Positions 23,757 to 32,274 of a DNA stretch of 58,170 bases are shown here, piece by piece (the stretch's first letter is position 1; every line of letters starts with the position of its first letter). The position numbers and the translations under genes are program-made. Source of the stretch: a virus; IMG/VR virus record IMGVR_UViG_3300028592_000013, positions 1-58,170 of that record. One strand, 5' to 3'. The notes below the pieces were generated by a model, which was given only the letters and a program-made list of their open reading frames with translations, searched no databases and was not told the DNA's origin.

Positions 23757-24134
23757 ATGGCGAATCCGAGAATCAAGGGCTTCAGCCTCTACTACAAGAG
23801 CAAGCGATGGGCGACGTTGCAGAACGCGACGTACACCATCAAGTCCGGTGACACGCAGGAGCTCGCCGATGGCGGCGCGTTCAACACCGATGGCATCGTG
23901 ACCATCGAGATCAGTTGCGACACGATCGTGCCCCTGAGCGGCACGGGTGTGAGCGTCGTGCTCGATGCGATCTCGCACAACGACGTGCAGATCACGGTCG
24001 GCATCGTGGACGGCAAGATTCACGAGCTCGAGGACTGTCGCAACACCGAGTGCACGTTCACGAGCGAGACTACGACCGGTAAACTCACCGGCAAGTTCAC
24101 GTGGCACGGATCGCTGCCGAGAATTTCGGGCTGA
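23757..24134 (+). CDS. Tail tube protein
   Basis: A 125-residue beta protein: 'IKGFSLYYKSKRWATLQNATYTIKSGDTQ' at the N-terminus, then 'TDGIVTIEISCDTIVPLSG', 'VQITVGIVDGKIHELEDCRN' and 'TTTGKLTGKFTWHGSLPRIS'. Alternating strands with a final 'G.f.ftG' element match Mu-like tail tubes (gpM). It polymerises into the inner tube inside the sheath. Position sheath-tube-chaperone-tape measure is the canonical order. Confidence 0.85.
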   Translation: MANPRIKGFSLYYKSKRWATLQNATYTIKSGDTQELADGGAFNTDGIVTIEISCDTIVPLSGTGVSVVLDAISHNDVQITVGIVDGKIHELEDCRNTECTFTSETTTGKLTGKFTWHGSLPRISG

Positions 24135-24223
24135 AGACGAACTAGCAAGTGACGCGGCGGGGAGCCGCGACAGACCTCGAGGACGAATCGGGGGCAGTCA
24201 CTTACGGAAGGTAGAGCCGTAAG
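24135..24223 (+). promoter_or_regulatory. Structured leader of the tail-chaperone gene with competing hairpins
   Basis: Three pairings are exact: CGCGGC/GCCGCG (24153-24158 with 24164-24169), AAGTGAC/GTCACTT (24147-24153 with 24197-24203) and CTTACGG/CCGTAAG (24201-24207 with 24217-24223). The second and third share CTT at 24201-24203, so they exclude one another. The third encloses AAGGTAGAG, the likely ribosome site, and ends at the TTG start. No T-run follows. Confidence 0.5.
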
Positions 24224-24849
24224 TTGAAGCTGAGAGAGCTTGCCAAGGGTACGCGCGCGGTGAAAGCCGTGCCGTTCCGACTGGCCAATGCCCCCGAGCC
24301 ACCGCCTGAGGAAGGCCAAGATCCGCACGTCCACATGGTGGGTGTGCGGGTGATGACCGGCGACGAGATCGCCGCGGCCTACGAGAAAGCTCAGACCGAC
24401 GTCGCCAAGCGCGGCGTCGCCCAATGGCTCGACACGCACCCTCTGTGTCGACTGTACCTGATGGCCCACACGCTGGCCGTCGCGTGCGTCGACAACGAGG
24501 CGCGTGACGAGCCTTTTTTCGTTTCCGCGCAGCAGGTGATGTCGAGCCCCGAGGTCGGCGGCGATAACATCGCCTACCTGTTCGAGCAGCAGCAGGCGTG
24601 GCAAGCGGAGAGCGCGCTCGACGCCAAGGGCAAGACACCCGAGGAGGTGATCGGGCTCCTGGCGATGGAGGCGGCGCGCACCGAGAACGCCGAGAGCCCT
24701 TTCGACCGTATGCCGCGCGCTACGCTCGTGAGCTGTTTGCGTTCTTCGGCACGCCTGCTCACGACCTTACTGATGGGCAACTCGGATACTGGCTCCTCCG
24801 ACGACTCGAATTCGAGCGAGACGCCGAAGAACAGCGAAAGCGAAAGTAG
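24224..24849 (+). CDS. Tail assembly chaperone, -1 frameshift product (G-T type)
   Basis: Slippage on C CCT TTC at 24697-24703 moves ribosomes into the -1 frame after residue 160 and adds 48 residues (RPYAARYARELFAFFGTPAH... to ...EQRKRK), ending at 24849. The added domain has natural amino-acid composition (aromatic, helical), unlike the zero-frame tail. The next gene starts 2 bases after this stop. Conserved frameshifting of this kind is known in tail assembly genes of many dsDNA phages (lambda G/GT). Product length is about 208 residues. Confidence 0.7.
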
Positions 24850-24859
24850 CGGTGGCTAA
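24224..24859 (+). CDS. Tail assembly chaperone, zero-frame product
   Basis: A 211-residue protein from a TTG start directly after a hairpin. Residues 1-155 are mainly helical ('VRVMTGDEIAAAYEKAQTDV', 'LMAHTLAVACVDNEARDEPF', 'EEVIGLLAMEAARTENAESP'), matching gpG-type tail chaperones of contractile tails. The last ~50 residues are Ser-rich and look non-native. The heptamer CCCTTTC at 24697-24703 in the correct phase allows a -1 shift to make a longer-domain product ending at 24849. Chaperones of this type guide tube growth on the tape measure. Confidence 0.7.
   Translation: MKLRELAKGTRAVKAVPFRLANAPEPPPEEGQDPHVHMVGVRVMTGDEIAAAYEKAQTDVAKRGVAQWLDTHPLCRLYLMAHTLAVACVDNEARDEPFFVSAQQVMSSPEVGGDNIAYLFEQQQAWQAESALDAKGKTPEEVIGLLAMEAARTENAESPFDRMPRATLVSCLRSSARLLTTLLMGNSDTGSSDDSNSSETPKNSESESSGG
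24697..24703 (+). promoter_or_regulatory. -1 programmed frameshift slippery heptamer CCCTTTC
   Basis: C CCT TTC fits the X XXY YYZ rule with codons CCT (24698-24700) and TTC (24701-24703) in the chaperone frame. After slippage tRNAs pair with CCC and TTT. The -1 frame stays open for 48 codons with protein-like content. Confidence 0.65.
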
Positions 24860-25388
24860 CTTCGCGCAGCTCACCTCCGAGCCGCGAGCCCCGGGCAAGA
24901 CCATCCTGCTCGAGCCGTGGGTCTTCGCCGACGAGTGGGCGAGCAGGCCCAAAGAAACGATCTGCGTCGGGCTCCGCCTGGTCTCCGAGGCGGACAAGAA
25001 CAAGGCTCGAGCCGAGGCTGAGAAGATCGCCAGCGAGTACCACCCGAACGGCGGCGACCCATGGGTTGAGGCCTACGAGGGCGCGCTGATTCGCCAGGTG
25101 GTGGCGCACGGAATCTGCGACCCGAACGACGTCAGTAAACCCTGTCATCTGCTGCGCTACGCCGAGGAAGAGGTGCGGATCGCGCTCTCCACGCCGGGCG
25201 CCGAGCACGTCTTCGAGCAGCACCGGCGCTACGAGGTCGAGACGAGCGCGATCGAGCCGCTGGCTGACAACGACGACGCCGCAGAACTTGCCGCGCTGCT
25301 CACCAGCACGGACATCGAGAAGGCGTCGGCTGGGCTCCGGCGCAGCATTCACAACGTGCTAACGAGACTCGCGGCGCTCAGCGGCTGA
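24852..25388 (+). CDS. Tail-module hypothetical protein, 178 aa
   Basis: GTG start two bases after the frameshift product's stop. The N-terminal part 'PGKTILLEPWVFADEWASRP KETICVGLRLVSEADKNKAR AEAEKIASEY' and 'GALIRQVVAHGICDPND' resemble tail assembly-associated proteins that follow the chaperone in Mu-like clusters. Mostly helical. Role not established; perhaps a second chaperone. A minus-strand gene overlaps its 3' end by 11 bases. Confidence 0.55.
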   Translation: MANFAQLTSEPRAPGKTILLEPWVFADEWASRPKETICVGLRLVSEADKNKARAEAEKIASEYHPNGGDPWVEAYEGALIRQVVAHGICDPNDVSKPCHLLRYAEEEVRIALSTPGAEHVFEQHRRYEVETSAIEPLADNDDAAELAALLTSTDIEKASAGLRRSIHNVLTRLAALSG

Positions 25389-25905
25389 CGCTCTTGCGCA
25401 TGCGGTCGATGATGCGGCCGACGAACTCGCCGTGGTCATCGTCGGGCAGCATGACGGGAGCGGTCGGGGCGTCGTCGTAGATGGCAGCAAGCCCGAAGTC
25501 ATCGACCTGATAGCCGCGCGCTCTGGCGCTGGCCACGAGATCCAGGAACAGTCCACGGGTCGCGTCGAGGCACTCATGGGCGAACAGCTCCTGCCTGTGC
25601 ATGCGGTCGAGTTCACGCCGGGCGCCGTCAATCTGGCCCGCGTACCAGCCGACCCGCTCCGCCGAGACCTCTACTAGTTCCGCATCGTCGAAGCACTCGC
25701 GAGCCTCGGCAAGGCGCCGCCTCCAGACCAGTAGCTCGACGTCGAGCAGCTCAATGGCCTCGCGCAGCTCACGCCCACGAGCTCGAGCCTGCCTCCAGTC
25801 GTCGGCGTGAACCCGAAGTTTGCGACCGAGTTCGTCGCGCGTCCGCCGAGTGTCCGAGGGCTCTGACCCAGGGCCGAACAGGGCGCGCAGGAACTCGCGA
25901 ATCAC
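25378..25905 (-). CDS. Antisense hypothetical helical protein, 175 aa
   Basis: A minus-strand gene lying between the chaperone cluster and tape measure, both plus-strand. From GTG (25905) it encodes a highly helical, Arg/Glu-rich protein (ELGRKLRVHADDWRQARARGRELR; CFDDAELVEVSAERVGWYAG) with heptad-like repeats and an acidic C-terminus. Composition and length support a real gene over chance. No ribosome site is strong. No family recognised; candidate cargo gene ('moron'). Confidence 0.5.
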   Translation of the reverse strand: MIREFLRALFGPGSEPSDTRRTRDELGRKLRVHADDWRQARARGRELREAIELLDVELLVWRRRLAEARECFDDAELVEVSAERVGWYAGQIDGARRELDRMHRQELFAHECLDATRGLFLDLVASARARGYQVDDFGLAAIYDDAPTAPVMLPDDDHGEFVGRIIDRMRKSVSR

Positions 25906-25939
25906 CCGCTGACCGTAACCCCGCGATCAGACCGCCGCA

Positions 25940-28270
25940 ATGGCTGACAGAAGTATCAGAATCCGCGTGGGCGCCACGGTCGACCAGGGAGAGGTCAACC
26001 GCGCCTTTTCTACAGCGGAGAAGCGCGCCCAAAAAGCGCACCAGACCATGCAGCGGGAGCAGCGAAAGGCTGCCGCTGCGGCGGAGAAAGACGCTCAGCG
26101 CAAGGTCCGCGCCGAAGAGAAGGCTGCTCGGCAGATCCAGGCCGCAGCCGCCCGCGTGGCCCGCGCTCAACTCCGGGAGCAGCAGAAGCTCGTGGCCGCC
26201 TCGGAGGCTCTCCAGCGCCAGCGTTCGGCCGGGCTCATGGCAATGTACCGCGCCGAGGAGCGCGCTGCGGCCCGCAAGGAAGCGGCGATCCGGCGCGAGC
26301 TCGAGAAGACCGCAAGGGCGGCAAAGCGAGCTGAGGAGCGGGAGCGCAAGCGCCAAGAAGGCATTCAGACGAAGCGCGGCGAGTCCTTCGCCCGGCGCAC
26401 ATCGCACCGCGCGACCCGGTTCCTCATGCCCGACGCGCCAATCGGATCGATGGCAATGCGCGGGCTCGGGGAAGCCGTCCGCGGCGCGGGCGTCGACCTT
26501 TCGATCGGCGGCGGCGTTCAGCGTTCGGTCGAGCTCCAGTCGGCGGCGACTCAGCTCGCCAACCAAGAGCGAATCGCCACGGGCAAGACTCGCGGCGCCG
26601 GGCACTACGCCCAGCTCGGCCGTCGAGTAGGCGATCAGACTTTCTCCGACCCCGGTGGCGCAGTCGAACTCGCCGCGCGCTTCGCGGCCACGACCGGCAC
26701 CTACGACAACCTCGAAGAAATCACGCCGCAGCTCGCCTCACTCGCGCGGGCATCGGGAGCGAAGTTCGATGAGGTCGGGCGAGCTGCCGGCATGGTCTTC
26801 CAGCAGATGCGCGACCAGCCCGACGCGATCCAAAAGACGATCGACGTGATGCGCACCATCATCGGTCAGTCGGCGGAAGGCGCCGTCGACATGCCCGACT
26901 ATGCCTCGCAGCTAGGCCGCGTGGCTGCTGGCGCCTTTAAGTTCGACGGCGATCGATCTCGGAACGTTGCGGCACTGTCGGCGCTCACACAGATCGCGAT
27001 GGAGCGCGGCGCAACGAGTGCTGCTGACGCTGCACGATCCACGAGTTCGTTCGTGTCTACCCTCGGTAAGAGAGCACGACTCGATCAGTTCGAAGCCGCC
27101 GGAGTTCGCGTCTATACATCCGACACCATCAGCGATGGGACCGCCGTTGGCGCAGACGGAAAGCGCATTGCCAAGGGCCAGGTAGCACCCGGCAAACTGC
27201 GCACTCAGCTTCGGCCACTCGAAGACATCATCAAAGACAGCTTTCGCGCGACCAACGGCGACATCCCCATGCTCGGCCGCATGTACATGGACGTCCTGGG
27301 CAGGAAGGGCGTCGAGTCGCTGGGTTCCGCGTACCAAGCGGCAGGCGGCGGCGAGGCCGGCATCGACGCGATCCAGGCGATCTTCGACCGCTACATGCGC
27401 GCGACGATCAGCAAGGACGTCGAGAAGCAGAACCTAAAAGACGTCTCAGACACGGTCGAGGCGCGGGCCCAGAAGTTCCAAAACGAGCTCGACAAGGTCA
27501 CCGACAACATCATGTCGCGCTTCCTGCCGGCCATCGAGAAGGCAGGGCCGGCGATGCTTCGGTTTGCCGAGGTGATCGGTCGCATTGCGACCTGGGCCGT
27601 CGAGAACCCGAAGAGCGCGATCGCTGGCGCAATCAGCCTCTCGATCGCGCGCGCGGGCCTTGAGTCCACGCTCCGGGCCGGCATTGAACGGCTGCTGCTC
27701 GGCGCCAACAACGAACAGGCTGGCAAGCTCGGCAAGACGGTCGGCGCGATCGGTGCAGTCGGTACGGTGGCCGCGCTTGGCATCACGACGCTTCAGGTGA
27801 TGTCGATCTACGCCGACGCTCTCTACACGCAGCGCGAGGAAGAGTTCAACAAGAGCCTCGACGCGAGCGCTGCAGCCGAGAAGGCCGCCAAGGCCGCGGC
27901 AAAGGCTGGCGGCGAAGGCGATCTTGAAGCCGAGAGGCGCGCGCTCCAGCTCGAGATTCAGCAACGCGGCAAGGCCATCACCGCCCGCGCGAACCAGATC
28001 TCGCCGATGCTGGACCCGAACGCCGGGCTCCTCGAGAAGCTCGCCGATCTGGTCGGCACCGGCGGCGCCGTCATGATGGGCGGCTGGGATGACATGGACG
28101 CCGCGAACAGGGGCGACGCGATGGCCATCGCCGAGGAGCGCAAGGCCCTGGCTGCCGCGGTCGTTCGCATGGCTGAGGTTCAGGCCGAACTGGCCTCGGC
28201 GATGACGGACGGCATCACCGTCAAGAACATGCCCGGCGGCAATCTCCCCGGCCGCGACTCACAGCAGTGA
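25940..28270 (+). CDS. Tape measure protein
   Basis: A 776-residue protein. Residues 1-160 are a long Ala/Arg/Glu/Lys coiled coil (AEKRAQKAHQTMQREQRKAA...). The middle resembles the tape-measure core ('GGGVQRSVELQSAATQLANQ', 'VGRAAGMVFQQMRDQP', 'DSFRATNGDIPMLGRMYMDV LG'). Residues ~560-630 contain hydrophobic segments ('WAVENPKSAIAGAISLSIARAG', 'TVGAIGAVGTVAALGITTLQVM'). Tape measures fix tail length and help DNA entry. The size is modest, predicting a fairly short contractile tail. The 34-base gap upstream faces the antisense gene. Confidence 0.85.
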   Translation: MADRSIRIRVGATVDQGEVNRAFSTAEKRAQKAHQTMQREQRKAAAAAEKDAQRKVRAEEKAARQIQAAAARVARAQLREQQKLVAASEALQRQRSAGLMAMYRAEERAAARKEAAIRRELEKTARAAKRAEERERKRQEGIQTKRGESFARRTSHRATRFLMPDAPIGSMAMRGLGEAVRGAGVDLSIGGGVQRSVELQSAATQLANQERIATGKTRGAGHYAQLGRRVGDQTFSDPGGAVELAARFAATTGTYDNLEEITPQLASLARASGAKFDEVGRAAGMVFQQMRDQPDAIQKTIDVMRTIIGQSAEGAVDMPDYASQLGRVAAGAFKFDGDRSRNVAALSALTQIAMERGATSAADAARSTSSFVSTLGKRARLDQFEAAGVRVYTSDTISDGTAVGADGKRIAKGQVAPGKLRTQLRPLEDIIKDSFRATNGDIPMLGRMYMDVLGRKGVESLGSAYQAAGGGEAGIDAIQAIFDRYMRATISKDVEKQNLKDVSDTVEARAQKFQNELDKVTDNIMSRFLPAIEKAGPAMLRFAEVIGRIATWAVENPKSAIAGAISLSIARAGLESTLRAGIERLLLGANNEQAGKLGKTVGAIGAVGTVAALGITTLQVMSIYADALYTQREEEFNKSLDASAAAEKAAKAAAKAGGEGDLEAERRALQLEIQQRGKAITARANQISPMLDPNAGLLEKLADLVGTGGAVMMGGWDDMDAANRGDAMAIAEERKALAAAVVRMAEVQAELASAMTDGITVKNMPGGNLPGRDSQQ

Positions 28271-28274
28271 ACCC

Positions 28275-29177
28275 GTGCCCGTCTTCGACAGCCTCCAACG
28301 AGCGAGCTTTTCCGGCATCGCGTTCCCGGTGCGCTCTGTCTCCGTGACGGGCCAGTACCGGCACCACACGCACGAGTACCTGCGCGTCCCTGGTGGCGTG
28401 AACGAGAAGCTCGAGCGCGGCCTGTACAAGATCGAAATGGACGCGCCGTTTCACGCGACGATCAAGGGCTACGGCGACCTCTGGCCGACGGCGCTGGCGA
28501 ACATGCGGGCGCTGTACGAGGCCGGGGTTACTGCGGCCCTGACCATCCCGACGATCGGCACCATCCAGGCCTTTCAGACCGACTGGAACCAGATGGCGGA
28601 CATGGGCAAGGTCCGGTCCGGAGAGACCGCCAAGCTCGTCTTCCTCGAAGATCAGACGCAAGTCCACCTCACGGCGGCACTCAGCAAGGTCGCCCAGAAC
28701 TCGCTGCAGAGCGCCAACGACAACTTCACGGCCACGCGCGCCGACTTCGATGTGCCGGCTCCGGACGCGAGCATCTTCGATGAGATTCAAGAGCTCGGCA
28801 ATGCGGTGCTCGGGTTCCAGGATCAGACGCAGCTAGCTGGTGGCCTGCTGTCGGCGAAGATCGCGCAGATACTGAACCTGCTGAACCAAGCAGATCGGCA
28901 GGCGGAGTCGCTCCAGGATCCTTCCAACTACGTGCTGCTGGACTCGCTACACGAGCTCTGGGACGCGGCGCTGACGATCGGCAAGAACCTTTCCGAGAAG
29001 CCTCGCGGAGCTCGACGCTACACGACGCCGCGCACGATGACCGTTAGTGAGATCGCTGTGGCGACACAGAAGCTCGGCGGCGACGACGACGCGGCGACCA
29101 TCCTGCTCAACAACCCGGTCGAGGACGCCTTCGCTGTCCCTGCCGGGTTCCCGATCATCTACTTTCTGGCGGCGTGA
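28275..29177 (+). CDS. DNA circularisation/tail protein (Mu gpN-like)
   Basis: A 300-residue protein with the gpN-type N-terminus: 'ASFSGIAFPVRSVSVTGQYRHHTHEYLRVPGG', 'LERGLYKIEMDAPFHATIKG', then 'MRALYEAGVTAALTIPTIGT IQ'. In Mu the family is a tail/baseplate hub protein, historically named for DNA circularisation. The C-terminal part ends 'PVEDAFAVPAGFPIIYFLA'. GTG start; position after the tape measure is canonical. Confidence 0.8.
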   Translation: MPVFDSLQRASFSGIAFPVRSVSVTGQYRHHTHEYLRVPGGVNEKLERGLYKIEMDAPFHATIKGYGDLWPTALANMRALYEAGVTAALTIPTIGTIQAFQTDWNQMADMGKVRSGETAKLVFLEDQTQVHLTAALSKVAQNSLQSANDNFTATRADFDVPAPDASIFDEIQELGNAVLGFQDQTQLAGGLLSAKIAQILNLLNQADRQAESLQDPSNYVLLDSLHELWDAALTIGKNLSEKPRGARRYTTPRTMTVSEIAVATQKLGGDDDAATILLNNPVEDAFAVPAGFPIIYFLAA

Positions 29178-29180
29178 TCG

Positions 29181-30713
29181 GTGGCAGACCAAAGCGTCAA
29201 CGCCGAGACCTTCCGCCTGGTCTTGAGCGGGGTGGAGTGCCCAATCGCCTCCAGCTACACGGTGCATTCCGGCATCCTCGAGGTGCCAACCGCGTTCGAG
29301 ATGACCATCGGACACGCGGGCATGATCGCCGAGCTTGCCGATGCATTTCCGGCGTTCACGCCGTTCGAGCTGTTGGTCGGTGACACGGTTGTCGCGGTTG
29401 GCGAAACCGACGGTTACTCGCCGACTGGCACCAACGGCTCGGAGCTCACGATCCGCGGCCGCGACATGCTCAAGTGGCTTGTCGACACGACGCTGCCCGA
29501 CGACCGCTCGTTCTCCGAGAAGACCTATCTCGACCTGACGAACCTGGCGCTGGATGAGGTCGGTCTCGCCGACTACCTCGTGGTCAGCGACAACACCGCA
29601 AACCTCAAGGCGATCACCGGGGCGAGCAAACAGGTCAAGCAGCTCACCAAGACGAAGACCGAGCAGACGCAGACGGCAACCGGACGCCAGGTCACCGACG
29701 AGACGCAAATCTCGCCGGCCACCAAAACGATCCACAACGTCATCGAGGGCAAGCTTGGCTCGTCGTGGTTCGATCTGCTGAAAGAGCAGTACAAGCGCGC
29801 CGGGCTCTTCCTCTGGTCGACCATCGACAGAGCCTTCGTGCTGGCGCGGCCCGATGGACAGAAGGCGCCAATGGCCAGGATCCTGCGCCGACGCGGGACG
29901 AACGAGCCGGGGGACGTGACCGTGCTCGGTCAGCCGACGTTCACCTGGGATGCGACTCAGCGCTACACCGCCTGCCGCGTGGCTGGTCGCACCGGCACCG
30001 GCAAGGACGGCCGCGGATGGGTTCACGGGGTCGCCTACGACGCAGAGATGATCGCGCTCCTGAACGGCGCGGAGATGACGCCCGCAGCCTACCAGGCGGC
30101 GCTCGACGCTTGGTCCAAGGCAAAGCGCGAAGGTGGCGCGCTGCCGCCGAAGCCTCGGATGAAAGAGCAGTCCTTCGAGGTCGAGAAGATCCAGACCAAG
30201 GAGCAGGCCGGCTTCATCGCGCGACGCCGCATGGCCGAGAGTCGACGCAACGGCTGGTCGCTTTCGTACAAAGTCGCCGGGCACACCGCACCGGCGCTGC
30301 TCGGTGGCGGGCGCTGCGTTTGGGCGCCCGACATGGTGGTTCACGTCGTTGACGACGAGTTCGGGATCGACGGTCCGATGTACCTCGAGAGCTGCGTCTA
30401 CGAACGCAAACCGCAGACCACGACGACGCTTAACCTGATGCGCGTTGAGGATCTGATCTTCGCCGAAGAGGACGTCGACAACCCGCCGAAGCTCGTCAAG
30501 AAGAAGGGCATCGCGAACGTTCGCGTCGGCAAGACAGAGGTCTATCGTGTGCAGGCGCAGTGGAGGCGAGATCCGAATTGGGGGAATCTGCCCGTGCGGG
30601 TGCGTGACGACTTCGTGGGAGTGAGATCTGGCGCAATTGGGCCGCCCACGGCAGACGGCAGCGTCGGCGAAGAGCAGTTCATCGAAGACATTGGCGCAAG
30701 GCGGCTCCGCTAA
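29181..30713 (+). CDS. Baseplate hub protein (Mu gpP/gp44-like)
   Basis: A 510-residue protein. 'YTVHSGILEVPTAFEMTIGH' and 'PFELLVGDTVVAVGETDGYS' form the hub's N-terminal domain, 'SELTIRGRDMLKWLVDTT' follows, and the C-terminal part contains 'GWSLSYKVAGHTA', 'WAPDMVVHVVDDEFGIDGPM YLESCVYER', as in gpP and T4 gp27-like hubs. It makes the trimeric centre of the baseplate that holds the spike. ATGA-type overlap with the spike gene. Confidence 0.8.
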   Translation: MADQSVNAETFRLVLSGVECPIASSYTVHSGILEVPTAFEMTIGHAGMIAELADAFPAFTPFELLVGDTVVAVGETDGYSPTGTNGSELTIRGRDMLKWLVDTTLPDDRSFSEKTYLDLTNLALDEVGLADYLVVSDNTANLKAITGASKQVKQLTKTKTEQTQTATGRQVTDETQISPATKTIHNVIEGKLGSSWFDLLKEQYKRAGLFLWSTIDRAFVLARPDGQKAPMARILRRRGTNEPGDVTVLGQPTFTWDATQRYTACRVAGRTGTGKDGRGWVHGVAYDAEMIALLNGAEMTPAAYQAALDAWSKAKREGGALPPKPRMKEQSFEVEKIQTKEQAGFIARRRMAESRRNGWSLSYKVAGHTAPALLGGGRCVWAPDMVVHVVDDEFGIDGPMYLESCVYERKPQTTTTLNLMRVEDLIFAEEDVDNPPKLVKKKGIANVRVGKTEVYRVQAQWRRDPNWGNLPVRVRDDFVGVRSGAIGPPTADGSVGEEQFIEDIGARRLR

Positions 30714-31570
30714 TGGCCTTCGTCGGCATGAGATTCGAGCTCGGGTCGTGCGTGATGACCGAGTTCGATGAGGACGGGTTCCTCAAGGCTCAGCCTGAGG
30801 GGCTTGGGCTCGATGCGCGCGTGGCCTCCAGCTACGCACATCACCCCTACGGCTTCATCTCGCGTCCGCTGGACCCCGGTGTCGACGCAGACGGCAAGGC
30901 CATCCAAGGCCAGGGCTGCACGATCCTGATCGGCAAGATCGGGGACGAACGCCACATCTGGTTCTGCGGCGACCCGCGACCCATCGAGCTCCTGCCGGTC
31001 ATCGGCAAGGGCGAGTCGATGATGTACGGCCCGGCCGCGAACTTCGCGCGGTGCAAGGCTGACGGGACGGTGACTATGTTCACCACCACCGACGGCACCT
31101 ACGACGGTCAAAGCGTTTACTGCGAAGTAGCGCCGGACGGTGTCACAGCGCTAACGCCATGGGGAAAGCTTCAGCTCGGAGCGAATGGCTTCCACGTCCT
31201 GCACGCCAGCGGGGCTCGCATGGACCTGGGGGCGATTGCCGGCCTGCCGGCACCACTAGATTCGCTGGGCAGCTACGTGAAGCTCGCCGCCGACATCGTG
31301 CAGATCGAGGCGGCCGCTCTTTCGCTCGGTTCAGCGTCTGGGTTGCCTGACCCTCTCGCAAAGGCCACGGCTACCCTTGCCGGCTTCTCGGCAATCGCCA
31401 CAGCGTTCACGGCGGAGGCGTCTGCGTTCACGGCGCTAGCTGGCTCTCCCGCGTTGTCGGCGCCGATCCAGACCGCATGCGGCGCTGCGGCAACCGCGCT
31501 CGGCGCTGCCGTGAGTGCGCTCGGCGCGCTTACGACAACTCTCCCCGCTAGCAGCACGGCGGCATCCTGA
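30713..31570 (+). CDS. Baseplate spike/puncturing protein (Mu gp45-like)
   Basis: A 285-residue protein. The N-terminal ~160 residues contain 'GQGCTILIGKIGDERHIWFCGDPR', 'IGKGESMMYGPAANFARCKA DGTVTMFTTTD', matching a gp45-type OB-fold plus beta-helix spike. The C-terminal ~110 residues are an Ala/Leu/Ser-rich helical tail, longer than in Mu. It probably forms the membrane-piercing tip with its neighbours. One-base overlap with the next gene. Confidence 0.65.
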   Translation: MAFVGMRFELGSCVMTEFDEDGFLKAQPEGLGLDARVASSYAHHPYGFISRPLDPGVDADGKAIQGQGCTILIGKIGDERHIWFCGDPRPIELLPVIGKGESMMYGPAANFARCKADGTVTMFTTTDGTYDGQSVYCEVAPDGVTALTPWGKLQLGANGFHVLHASGARMDLGAIAGLPAPLDSLGSYVKLAADIVQIEAAALSLGSASGLPDPLAKATATLAGFSAIATAFTAEASAFTALAGSPALSAPIQTACGAAATALGAAVSALGALTTTLPASSTAAS

Positions 31571-31824
31571 TGGCCTGCACACCAATCCCCGAAGTCCCGC
31601 TCCCAGAGCTGCCAGCGGGCATCAGCCTGACTCCACCGGCGCCTGGCGGGATCTCATTCGACGCTAGTTTGTGTTGCAAGCTACTCCCCTTCCCGATCGC
31701 AACGCCGCCGATCTCGTTTCCACCTGGAACCATCAACTCAGCCACAATCGTTGCGCTGAACGCCGCGCTGCAGTCGGTTCAGACCTACCTGGACGCTCTA
31801 GGGTTCCGCTGCCCTCGAGAGTAG
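31570..31824 (+). CDS. Small Pro/Cys-rich baseplate-region protein, 84 aa
   Basis: The N-terminal half is a Pro repeat pattern (EVPLPELPAGISLTPPAPG; LCCKLLPFPIATPPISFPPG) with a Cys-Cys pair. The C-terminal half is a helix (ATIVALNAALQSVQTYLDALG). Similar small proteins with 'l.lP.iP.gisl..p..p......lCCk' sit beside spikes in Mu-like phages. It may be a spike-tip or hub stabiliser; unproven. Confidence 0.55.
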   Translation: MACTPIPEVPLPELPAGISLTPPAPGGISFDASLCCKLLPFPIATPPISFPPGTINSATIVALNAALQSVQTYLDALGFRCPRE

Positions 31825-31827
31825 ACC

Positions 31828-32274
31828 ATGGGACTCGGAACCAGCCCTTGCGGCTTCGGCGCCTGCGGGTTCGATCTGCAGCAGCCGAGCGGTCGCGTGA
31901 ACCGGCGCATTCCTGACGCGCTCGACTTCGACGGCGGCACCAAGAACTTCAAGCTCGACGATGACGGCCTGTACGTCGGCGCGCATCCAGTCGACGCCAA
32001 GACATTCCTCATCTGCCGCACGACCGCGGGCAGCATTCGTTCAGCTCCTGGGCTTGGTCAGACCGTCGGGCAGATCCCGTACATCGACCAGCGCACTGTC
32101 CAGGCCACGGTCTCCGATCGCTTCCGCTCAGCGCTGTCGACGGTGGTCGCCGCGGGTGAGATCCGAATCGAACGCATCGACGTCGACACGGCCGTTCGCG
32201 GACGGATCATGACCACGATCCACTACGTCAACCTCGTCACTGGCAAGCGGCAGAGCCCGCAATTCACTTCCTGA
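31828..32274 (+). CDS. Baseplate wedge protein (gp25/Mu gp46-like)
   Basis: A 148-residue protein. 'ALDFDGGTKNFKLDDDGLYVG' and 'LICRTTAGSIRSAPGLGQT' are the wedge hallmarks, with 'AGEIRIERIDVDT' and 'RIMTTIHYVNLVTGK' completing the fold. It binds the sheath end and the gp47-type wedge protein. Starts immediately after the small spike-region gene. Confidence 0.78.
   Translation: MGLGTSPCGFGACGFDLQQPSGRVNRRIPDALDFDGGTKNFKLDDDGLYVGAHPVDAKTFLICRTTAGSIRSAPGLGQTVGQIPYIDQRTVQATVSDRFRSALSTVVAAGEIRIERIDVDTAVRGRIMTTIHYVNLVTGKRQSPQFTS

Noticed and set aside
21858-24107. A 749-residue minus-strand frame opposite sheath and tube
   Set aside because: His/Arg/Val-rich composition typical of the complement of a GC-rich coding region, with sheath and tube on the plus strand clearly real.
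28947-30344. A 465-residue minus-strand frame
   Set aside because: Complement of the gpN/gpP-like genes; arginine- and histidine-rich, without ribosome site or family pattern.
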